DNA from: Streptomyces sp. CB02400
Lineage (GTDB): Bacteria > Actinomycetota > Actinomycetes > Streptomycetales > Streptomycetaceae
Direction: 5' to 3'
DNA: 64,000 bases
Assembly (NCBI RefSeq): GCF_001905725.1
Contig: NZ_LIWB01000010.1
Coordinates: 183,140 to 247,139 of the forward strand
The notes under the pieces are model-generated. The model was given only the letters and a program-made list of their open reading frames with translations, was not told the origin of the DNA and made no database searches. Position 1 is the first letter of the stretch. Each line of letters begins with the position of its first letter. Shown piece after piece: positions 41,189-50,167 of the stretch. A program made the translations under genes and the position numbers.

Positions 41189-42181
41189 TCAGTGTTCGTG
41201 TGTCGGCTCCTCCTCGGCGGCGGGCTGGTGAACGTGCTCGTGCGCGTCCGGGTCGTATCCCGGGATGGTGCCGTCCGGCTTCTTCACCAGGAACAGGCCG
41301 ACCATGCCCATGTCGGAGTGGCTCTGGACGTGGCAGTGGTACATCCAGGCGCCCGCTCCGACGCCCTCCCCCGCGATGATCTGGAAACCGAAGGAGTCGG
41401 CCGGACCGCAGATCTTGTTGTCGATGACCTGGCTCGGGTCGTCGGGTCCCGTGAGCATGCCGGTGCGGTTGTCGGCCCAGCGGTGACCGTGCATGTGGAA
41501 GGTGTGGTAGTACTCGCCGTGCGTGATCATGACGATCTCGACGCGATCGCCCACCGTGGCCTCGAAGTTCGGACCGGTGTGGGCGGGCTTGTTGTTGATC
41601 GACATGTCGTTGAAGACGATGGTGTGGGTCGCGTCGGGCAGGACGTCGCCCTTGCGGCGCACGATCACCGGCCCGTACAGCCCGTTGCGGATGCCGCCGG
41701 TGCCGTGCGCGGTGCCGACGACGTGGTCGTGGTAGTGCCAGTAGCCCGCGCTGCCCGCCCGCCAGGTGCCGTCCGAGCGCCGGCCGGGTTTGTGGGTGCG
41801 CCAGGTGTAGGTGCGGGTGCCGCCGGGTTCGACGTCGCTCTTGTTCTGCTTGGTGCCGTCGCTGGAGATCTCGTAGTCCAGGCCGTGGACGTGCAGGCTC
41901 ACGGGCACGTCCATGGTGTTCTCGAACTCGACGTGCAGCGTGTCGCCCTCGTTGAGCTCGATCAGCGGGCCCGGGACGGACGCCTTGCCCTTCTCGAAGC
42001 CGTAGCCCATCTGTCCGCCGTCCAGCCGCTCGGCGTACAGCTTGATGCGCCGCACCTCGCCCCCGGCGGGCGCGGTCTTCGCCGGTCTGGCCGCGCTCAC
42101 GGCCTCGGGCGCGACGGACAACGATGTCGCGACGACAGCGCCGCCCAGCAGTACCCGTCGGTTGAAACCGCGTCTGTCCAT
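41189..42181 (-). CDS. Small two-domain laccase (SLAC/EpoA type multicopper oxidase)
   Basis: The 330-residue protein has a Tat signal (RRGFNRRVLLGG then a hydrophobic segment and AVSA-A). The copper sites are the four His motifs HVHG, WHYHDHV, HTFHMHGH and YHCHVQSHSDMGM, whose Cys and axial Met form the type 1 centre. Two-domain laccases work as trimers and oxidise phenols and dihydrogeophilin-like precursors. The S. coelicolor homologue SLAC and S. griseus EpoA affect morphogenesis. The His-rich C-terminal tail (DAHEHVHQPAAEEEPTHEH) is notable. It is divergent from the secreted ThuA/dehydrogenase protein. Confidence 0.95.
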   Translation of the reverse strand: MDRRGFNRRVLLGGAVVATSLSVAPEAVSAARPAKTAPAGGEVRRIKLYAERLDGGQMGYGFEKGKASVPGPLIELNEGDTLHVEFENTMDVPVSLHVHGLDYEISSDGTKQNKSDVEPGGTRTYTWRTHKPGRRSDGTWRAGSAGYWHYHDHVVGTAHGTGGIRNGLYGPVIVRRKGDVLPDATHTIVFNDMSINNKPAHTGPNFEATVGDRVEIVMITHGEYYHTFHMHGHRWADNRTGMLTGPDDPSQVIDNKICGPADSFGFQIIAGEGVGAGAWMYHCHVQSHSDMGMVGLFLVKKPDGTIPGYDPDAHEHVHQPAAEEEPTHEH

Positions 42182-42403
42182 GCCGAACTCCCCACGTGGC
42201 TGTCATGAACCTGTGAAACCGTAGCGGCCACCCCGGGGTTTATCCACACTCAGGACAAAGTTCGTTTCATCTCTGCGATAGGTATTGGCGTCTGGCGCAA
42301 AGAGGTCTAGCTTCCTTGACGCTGTTGCTGCGACCGAGGAGGGGTGGGTAGCCACATGCGGTCCACATCGCATCAAGAACCCATGCACTTACGAGGGTTG
42401 AGC

Positions 42404-44893
42404 ATGAGAAGCACCGCAAGCGCACGAAGGACGAGAACGAGACGACGGGTCTGGGCGGCCACCGTGACCGCCGGGATCGTCGCCGCCGGGCTGCTGTCGG
42501 GTCCCGCCGCCAGCGCGCGCCCGGCCCCGGATCCGTCCCTGACAACGATGTCCATCAAGTCGCCCCCGGGCGGCGCGAACGTACGCGTGCTGCTGTTCCA
42601 CGGCTCCGCTGCCGCCGGTGACGAGTCGCCGCTCGTGAACGCCGGGATCGCGGCGATCGAGAAGATCGGGCTGTCCGGCCCGGCGGACCAGCGGTTCAAG
42701 GTCACCGCCACCGACGACGCCTCGGTCTTCACCAACGCCAAGAAGCTGGGCCGGTTCAACACCGTCGTGTTCCTGACCGGCGGCGGGGACGTCCTCGACC
42801 CGGACCAGGAGGCGGGCCTGGAGGCGTACATGGAGGCCGGCGGCGGTTTCGTCGGCCTGCACGACGCGGCCCGCGCGGAGCCGTACTCGGACTGGTTCAC
42901 CGGTCTGATCGGCGCCCGCCCGGCCGCCTCCAGTCCGGACAAGGTGCAGCGGGCGACCGTCGAGGTCGGCGACCGGGCGCATCCGGCGACCAAGAGCCTG
43001 CCGATGCAGTGGAAGCGGCCCGACAAGTGGCTGAACTGGGTGGAGAACCCGTCCGGCGACGTGCACACGGTCGCCAGGGTGCGCGAGTCGACGTACGCGC
43101 CCGGTGCGAGCGCCAACGGCTGGGACCACCCGGTCAGTTGGTGCCGTGACTACGACGGCGGCCGGTCCTTCTACACCGGCATGGGCGGCACGGTGTCGTC
43201 GTACGACGAGACCGACTTCCGTGACCATCTGCGCGGCGCCCTGCTGTGGACCACCCGCCTGGTGCAGGCCGACTGCAAGGCGACGATCACCGGCAACTAC
43301 AAGGCGGAGCGGCTGACCCAACCCAACCAGCCGGGCCAGAACGACCAGATCGGTGAGCCGCACGGCCTGGTCGCCGCCCCCGACGGCCGCGTCTTCTACA
43401 TCGGGCGCGGAGGTGCCGACTCCTCCCAGCCCGTCGTCACCGACTGGAACGACCCCGACATCGGCAAGGGCAAGGGCGAGGTCCACGTCTACGACCCGGA
43501 GACCAAGAAGGTCACCCTCGCGGGGGCGCTCACCGTCTTCGGCAACAAGGGCGGCGGCGACGAGCTGCGGAAGGTCGAGGAGGGCCTGCTCGGCATCGAG
43601 CTGGACCCGCGGTTCGAGGACAACGGGTGGGTGTATCTGCACTACACCCCGCATTCCGAGATCAACCGGGACACGCACATGGCCGAGCGGCGGGTCTCCC
43701 GCTTCACCCTCGACCAGGCGACCAACAAGCTGGATCTGGCCAGCGAGAAGGTGCTGCTGAAGTGGCCGGTGCAGATCCACAGTTGCTGCCACGCGGGCGG
43801 CGGGATGGCCTGGGACTCCAAGGGCAACCTGTACATCGCCACCGGTGACAACAACTCCAGTGGATTCAGCGGCGGTTACTCGGGCAACAACCCGGAGCCC
43901 AACTTCAAGGGCGTGTCCTTCGCGGACGCGCGCCGCACCGCCGGCAACACCAACAACCTCAACGGCAAGATCCTGCGCATCCACCCGGAGCCGGACGGCA
44001 CGTACACGCTGCCCGAGGGCAACCTCTTCACCGGGAAGGAGACCGCCGAGGGCGGTGGCAAGACGCGCGGCGAGATCTATGTGATGGGTGTGCGCAACCC
44101 GGCGCGCATCTCCGTCGACAAGGAGACCGACGTCCTCTACGCGGGCTGGGTCGGCCCGGACGCCGGCTCCCCGTCGCCGACCTGGGGCCCGGCGAAGTAC
44201 GACACGTTCGCCGTGATCACCGAGGCGTCCAACCGGGGCTGGCCGTACTGCATGGGCAACAAGCAGCCCTACCGGGACCGCAACCTGCCCGATCCGTCGA
44301 AGCCGCTGGGCTGGTACGACTGCGACGCCCCGAAGAACGAGTCGCCGAACAACGACGGCCTGGTCAACCTGCCGCCGGTGACCGGCAACAACATCTGGTA
44401 CTCGCCGCAGGGTGGCGGCCCGGACTACCCGCGCGACGAGAACGGCATCCCGTCGTACGAGCAGGACGAGGCCACGTACCGGCTGCCCTGGCTCAAGGGC
44501 GGCGGGCAGGCCGCGATGAACGGCCCGGTCTACCGCTACGACGCCGGCAGCGCCAGTGAGGTCAAGTGGCCGGCGTACTGGGACGGCAAGTGGTTCGTCG
44601 GTGACTTCTACGACGCCGACCAGCCGCGCAACGCGGTGCTGATGGACCCGAAGACGCAAGGAGACGGCGGTCTTCCGGTGCACTCGGAGTCCCTGAAGGA
44701 GATCGTGCCGGTCGGCAACGACGGCATCAAGAACCTGATGGGCTGGAAGTTCGGCCCGGACGGCTCGCTGTACGTCCTCGACTACGGGCGCGGCTTCTTC
44801 ACCTCCGACTCCAAGTCCGCGCTGTGGCGGGTCACCTACACGGGCGGCGGGCCGACCCCGGCCGCCGGTCAGCTGGCGAGGAAGGCCGAGTGA
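42404..44893 (+). CDS. Secreted ThuA-domain plus PQQ-dependent sugar dehydrogenase (sorbosone/glucose dehydrogenase type)
   Basis: The 829-residue exported protein has a twin-arginine-rich N-terminus with a hydrophobic core (VWAATVTAGIVAAGLLS). Residues about 55-290 form a ThuA-like class I glutamine amidotransferase fold (VLLFHGSAAAG, FVGLHDAARAEP). Residues about 320-810 form a six-bladed propeller of the GSDH family (GEPHGLVAAPDGRVFYIGRG, GLLGIELDPRFEDNGWVYL, HSCCHAGGGMAWDSKGNLY, NLNGKILRIHPEPDG). It likely oxidises or hydrolyses extracellular sugars. ATG at 42404 follows GAGGG and gives a clean signal peptide. ATG 42356 and GTG 42344, near AGGAGG, would extend it. It is coupled to the next gene. 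Confidence 0.88.
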   Translation: MRSTASARRTRTRRRVWAATVTAGIVAAGLLSGPAASARPAPDPSLTTMSIKSPPGGANVRVLLFHGSAAAGDESPLVNAGIAAIEKIGLSGPADQRFKVTATDDASVFTNAKKLGRFNTVVFLTGGGDVLDPDQEAGLEAYMEAGGGFVGLHDAARAEPYSDWFTGLIGARPAASSPDKVQRATVEVGDRAHPATKSLPMQWKRPDKWLNWVENPSGDVHTVARVRESTYAPGASANGWDHPVSWCRDYDGGRSFYTGMGGTVSSYDETDFRDHLRGALLWTTRLVQADCKATITGNYKAERLTQPNQPGQNDQIGEPHGLVAAPDGRVFYIGRGGADSSQPVVTDWNDPDIGKGKGEVHVYDPETKKVTLAGALTVFGNKGGGDELRKVEEGLLGIELDPRFEDNGWVYLHYTPHSEINRDTHMAERRVSRFTLDQATNKLDLASEKVLLKWPVQIHSCCHAGGGMAWDSKGNLYIATGDNNSSGFSGGYSGNNPEPNFKGVSFADARRTAGNTNNLNGKILRIHPEPDGTYTLPEGNLFTGKETAEGGGKTRGEIYVMGVRNPARISVDKETDVLYAGWVGPDAGSPSPTWGPAKYDTFAVITEASNRGWPYCMGNKQPYRDRNLPDPSKPLGWYDCDAPKNESPNNDGLVNLPPVTGNNIWYSPQGGGPDYPRDENGIPSYEQDEATYRLPWLKGGGQAAMNGPVYRYDAGSASEVKWPAYWDGKWFVGDFYDADQPRNAVLMDPKTQGDGGLPVHSESLKEIVPVGNDGIKNLMGWKFGPDGSLYVLDYGRGFFTSDSKSALWRVTYTGGGPTPAAGQLARKAE

Positions 44894-47106
44894 AACCAGT
44901 GATACGGCAACGAAGAATGTGGGCCGGCCTGCTGGCCGCCCTGCTCATGGTGCTCGGCCTGCAGACGACGTCCGCGGCCGGCGAGACCGAGTCCACTGAC
45001 GCCGAAGCGGCGGCGCAGGTGCTCACCTGGACCGCCGGTGACAGCATCACCGCGTACACGTCCGCGCCGACGACCGCGGTGGCCGGTCCGGCGACCATCG
45101 TGTTCGAGAACAGCGCGGCGACCGGCAACACCACCGGGATGCCGCACACGCTGACGTTCGTGACCTCCGACCCGGAGTTCAACAACGACGTCCAGCTGAA
45201 CATCATGGCCAATCCGAACGACGCCCAGGGCGGCAAGTACACCGCCGAGGTCACGCTCACCCCGGGCCGCTACTTCTACCACTGCACCATCCCCGGCCAC
45301 GGCGAGATGCAGGGCATCCTGACGGTGACCGAGGGCGGTGGCGAGGACACCACGGCGCCCGAGGCCACGGCGAGGGTGACCGGCTCGCAGAACGCCGACG
45401 GCGAGTACGTCGGTTCGGCGAGTGTGACGGTCGAGGCCACCGACGCGGACTCCGGCGTGGACCGGATCGAGTACGCGGTCGGGGCCGACGGCGCCTGGCA
45501 GCCGTACACCGCCCCGGTCGTGGTCGACCAGGTCGGTACGCACACCGTGCGCTACCGCGCCCTGGACAAGGCGGGCAACGTGTCGGCGGAGCAGAGCGTC
45601 GGGTTCACCGTCGTCGCCCCGCAGTCGGACGACACCACCCCGCCGGAGACCTCGGCGACGGTGGCCGGTGAGAAGAACGACGGCGGCGACTACATCGACA
45701 TGGCGACGGTCACCGTCACCGCGTCGGACACCGGCACCGGCGTCAACACCATCGAGTACGCGATCGGCGCCGACGGTGCCTGGCAGGCGTACACCGGTCC
45801 GGTGATGGTGCACGAGGTGGGCACGCACACCGTGCGCTACCGCGCCACCGACCGGGCGGGCAACACGGCGGCGGTCAAGAGCGTCGAGTTCACGGTCGTC
45901 ACCGCTCCCCCGCAGGACACCACCCCGCCGGCGACCGGCGTGACCGTGGAGGGCACCAAGAACTCCGACGGCGCCTACGTCGGTGACGCCACCGTGACCG
46001 TCAGCGCCGACGACGGGCACGGGGGTTCCGGCGTCGCCGGTATCGAGTACTCGCTCGACGGCGGGCCGTACCTGGCGTACACCGAGCCCGTGGTCGTCGA
46101 CCGGGCGGGCCGGCACACGGTCGCGTACCGGGCGAGCGACAACGCCGGCAACACCTCCGAGCCGCTCACGGTGAGCTTCACGGTCGTGGCGGACGGCGGG
46201 GTGCCCGCACCCAACTGCCCCGAGTACGACGAGCGGTTGACGGTGATCGTCGGCACGGTCGACTCGGGCGTGCCGAACCGGGTCACCAACAACCGGTGCC
46301 GGATCGGCGAGCTGATCGAGGACGAGAAGGAGTGGACCTCGCAGGCGCTGTTCCTGAAGCACGTGAAGAGCGTGCTGGACAAGCTGCAGAAGGAAGGGGT
46401 CATCGACAAGCGGGAGTACCGGGCGATCAACAAGGCGGCCCGGCAGTCCGGCATCGGCAAGCCCGGCCAGACCGAGGGCTACCGCAAGATCCTGGACGGC
46501 AGCGAGGAGTCGTTCGCCAAGTGGGAGCAGGTGGGCGGCGGTTCGTTCGGGCTGAACCCGGACGGGTCGATCACCTCCGGCACCACCCGGGGCGGGCTCG
46601 GCATGCTGTGGTTCCCCGAGCGCAAGTACGGCGACTTCTCGCTGAAGCTCCAGTGGCGTGACGACGCCCCGGGCACCGGCAACGCCAACTCCGGTGTGTT
46701 CGTGCGGTTCCCGCAGGTCCACGACCACCCGGAGGAGACGCGGCCGGAGTGGGTCGCCATCAAGTACGGGCACGAGGTACAGGTGTTCGACTCACCCACC
46801 GGCGACATGTACAAGACGGGCTCGGTCTACGGCTTCGACCGGGTCGGTCTGGCCGGCGCGGGCGTGACGCAGAAGGGCACCTGGAACGACTACGAGATCC
46901 GGGTGGTGGACCAGCACTACTCGGTCTACCGCAACGGTGTGCTGATCAACGAGTTCGACAACATCGGCGGCCAGGACTTCACCCCGCCGCGCTCGGACGA
47001 CCCGGGCACGGACGGACGGCGGTTCGCCTCCGGTTACATCGGGCTGCAGGTGCACGGCACGACGGACGTCGTCTCCTACCGGGACGTCCGGATCAAGGAG
47101 CTGTAG
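44890..47106 (+). CDS. Secreted cupredoxin - Ig repeats - 3-keto-disaccharide hydrolase (DUF1080) fusion
   Basis: The 738-residue protein starts with GTG, overlapping the previous stop by four bases. It has a signal peptide (MWAGLLAALLMVLGLQTTSAAG). Residues about 35-145 form a plastocyanin-like cupredoxin with a type 1 copper site (His in GMPHTLTF, then YFYHCTIPGHGEMQG). Three OmpL47/Ig-like repeats of about 95 residues follow from about 152, 248 and 343 (DTTPPETSATV, GTHTVRYRATDRAGN). A helical linker (about 455-525) leads to a C-terminal DUF1080 concanavalin-like domain (about 540-735), related to 3-keto-disaccharide hydrolases. The fusion of a copper electron carrier with a carbohydrate-active domain is unusual. 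Confidence 0.88.
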   Translation: MKPVIRQRRMWAGLLAALLMVLGLQTTSAAGETESTDAEAAAQVLTWTAGDSITAYTSAPTTAVAGPATIVFENSAATGNTTGMPHTLTFVTSDPEFNNDVQLNIMANPNDAQGGKYTAEVTLTPGRYFYHCTIPGHGEMQGILTVTEGGGEDTTAPEATARVTGSQNADGEYVGSASVTVEATDADSGVDRIEYAVGADGAWQPYTAPVVVDQVGTHTVRYRALDKAGNVSAEQSVGFTVVAPQSDDTTPPETSATVAGEKNDGGDYIDMATVTVTASDTGTGVNTIEYAIGADGAWQAYTGPVMVHEVGTHTVRYRATDRAGNTAAVKSVEFTVVTAPPQDTTPPATGVTVEGTKNSDGAYVGDATVTVSADDGHGGSGVAGIEYSLDGGPYLAYTEPVVVDRAGRHTVAYRASDNAGNTSEPLTVSFTVVADGGVPAPNCPEYDERLTVIVGTVDSGVPNRVTNNRCRIGELIEDEKEWTSQALFLKHVKSVLDKLQKEGVIDKREYRAINKAARQSGIGKPGQTEGYRKILDGSEESFAKWEQVGGGSFGLNPDGSITSGTTRGGLGMLWFPERKYGDFSLKLQWRDDAPGTGNANSGVFVRFPQVHDHPEETRPEWVAIKYGHEVQVFDSPTGDMYKTGSVYGFDRVGLAGAGVTQKGTWNDYEIRVVDQHYSVYRNGVLINEFDNIGGQDFTPPRSDDPGTDGRRFASGYIGLQVHGTTDVVSYRDVRIKEL

Positions 47107-47126
47107 TTCCCACGGATCGGCACGGG

Positions 47127-47155
47127 GCGGGAAGCCGAGGGTCTCGGCTTCCCGC
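47127..47155 (+). terminator. Bidirectional terminator, 13-base stem
   Basis: GCGGGAAGCCGAG pairs with CTCGGCTTCCCGC around GGT between the convergent DUF1080 fusion and alcohol dehydrogenase genes. Confidence 0.85.
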
Positions 47156-47175
47156 TTCGTCACGGCGGGCCGTGG

Positions 47176-48366
47176 TCAGGGCTGCATCAGTACCTTGACC
47201 GCGCCGTCGCGCTTGTTCTGGAACATCGCGTAGGCGTCCGGGCCCTCGGCGAGCGGCACGCGGTGGGTGGCGAAGTCGTCGACGCCGAGCGGGTCCTCGT
47301 CGGTGAGGTAGGGGATGATCTCGTCGCTCCAGCGGCGTACGTTCGCCTGGCCCATGCGCATCTGGATCTGCTTGTCGAACAGGGTGAGCATGGGCATCGG
47401 GTCGGCCATGCCGCCGTAGACGCCGATGACCGAGATGGTGCCGCCGCGCCGCACCAGTTCGATCGCGGTGTGCAGGGCGGCGAGCCGGTCGACGCTGAAG
47501 CGTTCCGCCATCGGGCCGCTGAGTTTGCGGGGCAGCAGCGCCGAGGCGTTCTGCACCATGCGGGCCGCCGCGCTGCCGTGCGCCTCGGTGCCGACGGCGT
47601 CGATCACGGCGTCGGGCCCGCGGCCGTCGGTCCGGTCGCGGATCGCGGTGACGAGTTCCTTCTCGTCGTCGAAGGAGCGCAGGTCGAAGGTCTCCACACC
47701 CCGCTCCTTCGCCCGGTTCAGCCGCTCCGGGACCAGGTCCACGCCGAACACCCGGCCCGCTCCCTTGACCTGGGCGACCCGGCAGGCCATGTCGCCGATG
47801 GGGCCGAGTCCGAGCACGGCGACGCTGCCGCCCCGCGGGACACCGGCGTACTCGACCGCCTGCCAGGCGGTGGGCAGGACGTCGGAGAGGTAGACGAACC
47901 GGTCGTCGGACGGCCCCTCGGGGACCTTGATCGGGCCGTACTGGGCCTGCGGGACCCGCAGGTACTCGGCCTGGGCGCCCGGTACCGCGCCGTACAGCCG
48001 GGTGTAGCCGAACAGGGCCGCGCCCATGCCCTCGGCGTTCACCTGGGTGGTCTCGCACTGGGTGGGCAGTCCGGTGAGGCACATCCAGCAGTTGCCGCAG
48101 GCGATCTGGAACGGCACCACGACCCGGTCGCCGACCTGGAGGTCGGGCACCGCCGCACCGACCTCCTCGACGATGCCCATCGGCTCGTGGCCGAGGATGT
48201 CGCCCGGGGTCATGAACGGGGTGAGGACCTCGTACAGATGCAGATCGGATCCGCACAGTCCGGTGGAGGTGATGCGGATGACCGCGTCCGTCGGCTCCTC
48301 GATCCGGGGATCGGGCACGTTCTCCACCCTCACGTCCCGCTTTCCCTGCCAGGTCAGTGCCCTCAT
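47176..48366 (-). CDS. Zinc-dependent alcohol dehydrogenase (FDH-like)
   Basis: In this 396-residue MDR protein the catalytic zinc ligands are in GLCGSDLHLY and GHEPMGIVEEVG. A structural zinc lobe has four Cys (ACGNCWMCLTGLPTQC, an altered spacing). NAD binding is at VAVLGLGPIGDMACRVAQ. It resembles the glutathione-independent formaldehyde dehydrogenase-like branch of actinobacteria. The substrate is unknown. It is convergent with the secreted operon and divergent from the DUF3048 lipoprotein gene. Confidence 0.9.
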   Translation of the reverse strand: MRALTWQGKRDVRVENVPDPRIEEPTDAVIRITSTGLCGSDLHLYEVLTPFMTPGDILGHEPMGIVEEVGAAVPDLQVGDRVVVPFQIACGNCWMCLTGLPTQCETTQVNAEGMGAALFGYTRLYGAVPGAQAEYLRVPQAQYGPIKVPEGPSDDRFVYLSDVLPTAWQAVEYAGVPRGGSVAVLGLGPIGDMACRVAQVKGAGRVFGVDLVPERLNRAKERGVETFDLRSFDDEKELVTAIRDRTDGRGPDAVIDAVGTEAHGSAAARMVQNASALLPRKLSGPMAERFSVDRLAALHTAIELVRRGGTISVIGVYGGMADPMPMLTLFDKQIQMRMGQANVRRWSDEIIPYLTDEDPLGVDDFATHRVPLAEGPDAYAMFQNKRDGAVKVLMQP

Positions 48367-48564
48367 CGCCGCCCGCTCCCTCCGTGGTGGCCGGTGTGTC
48401 GCTCGTGCGGTGGGCGTCCGGGTACCCGAGCGGCCGTGTGCCGAACCGCCGGTCGCTGAGCCGATCGGCGGAAGCCACCGCGCGGGACCACCCCTGATCG
48501 GCTATGGCCAGCAACGATAGGAAAAGCGCACAATCAAGACAACGGATGATATGAGGCGGGCGCG

Positions 48565-49557
48565 GTGGCGACGGTGGGCACGGAGCGAGGGGCGCGGCGG
48601 CGGCGCGGCACGGGGGCGAGGGCGCTGGTGGCCGCGTTGCTGGCGGCCGGTCTGGCGGCGGGGTGCACGACGTCGGACGGGCCGCGCGACGACGGGCGGG
48701 GTTCGCCGAGCGAGTCACCGACACGGCCCGGCGGGCAGGCCGGCCCGCCGGTACTCACCGTGAAGATCGACAACGCCCCCGCGGCCCGGCCTCAGACCGG
48801 CGTGGACGCCGCCGACGTGGTGTACGCCGAACAGGTCGAGGGCGGGAGCAGCAGACTGATCGCCGTGTACGCCACCGAGCTGCCGGAGTCCGTCGGTCCG
48901 GTGCGCAGCGCCCGGGAGTCGGATCTGGAGCTGCTGCGCCAGTTCGACCGGCCGGTGCTGGCCTACTCCGGGGCGCAGAGCAAGCTGATGCCGCTGATCG
49001 AGCGGGCACCGCTCGAGGCGGTGACGCCCGAGTCGGAGCCCGATGCCTACACCCGGGGCGCCGGCCGGTCCGCTCCCCACAACCTGTATCTGCGACCGGA
49101 GCGGCTCATGGACGACCCGCCCGGCGAGGCCGCCCTGACCACCGGTTTCCGCTTCGGCCGGCCGCCGGCGGACGGCGAGCCCCGGAACGAGCTCACGGTG
49201 CGCTACCCGGCCGCCCGCTTCACCTTCACCTGGTCCGGCGCCCGCGACCGCTGGCTGGTCTCGATGGACGGCGCCCCGGCACTCACCACGGAGGGCGAGC
49301 GGCTGGCGCCCGCGACGGTGGTCGTGCAGTACGTGACCGTGCGCCGCTCCGGATTCCGGGACTTCCTCGGCAACAACACCCCGTACACCGAGACGGTGGG
49401 CTCCGGGAAGGCCACCGTGCTGCGCGGCGGACGCGCCTACGAGGCGAACTGGAAGCGGCCCGCCGCCGAGGACGGCACCTCGTTCAGCACCGACTCCGGC
49501 GAAGCGGTGAACTTCGCGCGCGGCCAGGTCTGGGTGGTGTACGCGAAGACGCCCTGA
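48565..49557 (+). CDS. DUF3048 domain lipoprotein (YerB-like)
   Basis: The 330-residue exported lipoprotein has a basic N-terminus, a hydrophobic core and the lipobox LAAGC near residue 34. A Thr/Ser/Pro/Gly linker follows. The rest is DUF3048 (LTVKIDNAPAARPQTGVDAADVVYAE, VGPVRSARESDLELLRQFD, YAKTP). YerB-like proteins are cell-surface proteins of unknown enzymatic function. The start is GTG. It ends three bases before the convergent pcaV stop, so it is not part of the pca operon. Confidence 0.88.
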   Translation: MATVGTERGARRRRGTGARALVAALLAAGLAAGCTTSDGPRDDGRGSPSESPTRPGGQAGPPVLTVKIDNAPAARPQTGVDAADVVYAEQVEGGSSRLIAVYATELPESVGPVRSARESDLELLRQFDRPVLAYSGAQSKLMPLIERAPLEAVTPESEPDAYTRGAGRSAPHNLYLRPERLMDDPPGEAALTTGFRFGRPPADGEPRNELTVRYPAARFTFTWSGARDRWLVSMDGAPALTTEGERLAPATVVVQYVTVRRSGFRDFLGNNTPYTETVGSGKATVLRGGRAYEANWKRPAAEDGTSFSTDSGEAVNFARGQVWVVYAKTP

Positions 49558-49560
49558 GCC

Positions 49561-50025
49561 TCAGCGCGGTGCGGTCAGGGTGGGGGCCGGGTCGCGCAGC
49601 CCTTCGGCCGCGTCGGCCACCCGCCGGATCAGGTCGATGAAGAGTGTCTGCTCGTCGGCGTCGAGCGGGGCCAGGAAGACCTGGTTCATCCGCGCGGTGC
49701 GCACCGTCAGCTTGCGGTGGGTGCGCACACCGTCGTCGGTGAGGCGCAGCAGGAAGCGGCGGCCGTCCTGCGGATCGCGGACCTTGTCCAGCAGCCCGCG
49801 CCGGATGAGCCGGCCGATCACCTCGGCGATGGTGGACCGGTCAAGGCCGACCCGCTCCCCCACGGTGCGCTGGTCCAGGCCCGGCTCGGCGACGAGCGCG
49901 TTGAGGACCGCGAACTGCGGCGAGGTGATCTCCTCGGAGACCATCGTGTTCCACAGCAGGTGGTGCGCCTGCTGGAGCCGCCGGGCGAGGTGCCCGGGAT
50001 GGGTGGTGAGGTCCACGGCGGCCAT
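49561..50025 (-). CDS. pcaV: MarR family repressor of the protocatechuate operon (PcaV)
   Basis: The 154-residue MarR protein has a winged helix LDQRTVGERVGLDRSTIAEVIGRLIRRGLLDKVRDPQDGRR. It is divergent from the pca operon, as in S. coelicolor, where PcaV represses the genes and is released by protocatechuate. Two operator-like palindromes lie in the shared intergenic region. An internal Arg (near position 15, in RRLQQ) is at the position important for ligand contact in PcaV, by recollection. The assignment to PcaV rests on context and sequence. Confidence 0.9.
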   Translation of the reverse strand: MAAVDLTTHPGHLARRLQQAHHLLWNTMVSEEITSPQFAVLNALVAEPGLDQRTVGERVGLDRSTIAEVIGRLIRRGLLDKVRDPQDGRRFLLRLTDDGVRTHRKLTVRTARMNQVFLAPLDADEQTLFIDLIRRVADAAEGLRDPAPTLTAPR

Positions 50026-50053
50026 GTGCGCTCTCCCGGTTGTTTCATCGGTG

Positions 50054-50124
50054 CACTGATTTTCAGTGGGATCAGAAGAGTACTGGACAGGGGAGCCATC
50101 TCGTGTAAATACTCAGTGCGCTGA
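50054..50124. promoter_or_regulatory. pcaV/pcaI intergenic operators and promoter
   Basis: The perfect inverted repeat CACTGA-TTT-TCAGTG (50054-50068) and the near-palindrome TCAGTGCGCTGA (50113-50124) share half-sites. Between them lie TGGACA (50084-50089) and TAAATA (50106-50111), 16 bases apart, a plausible pcaI promoter. The second operator would cover the transcription start, consistent with repression. Confidence 0.7.
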
Positions 50125-50167
50125 CTAAATGGTCATCGGGTCGCCTGGAAGGGATGGGGTTCCTCGG

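Noticed and set aside
42344..42403. Upstream starts for the ThuA/dehydrogenase protein despite AGGAGG
   Set aside because: They would place about 16-20 hydrophilic residues before a clean signal peptide. I kept ATG 42404, but the AGGAGG leaves some doubt.
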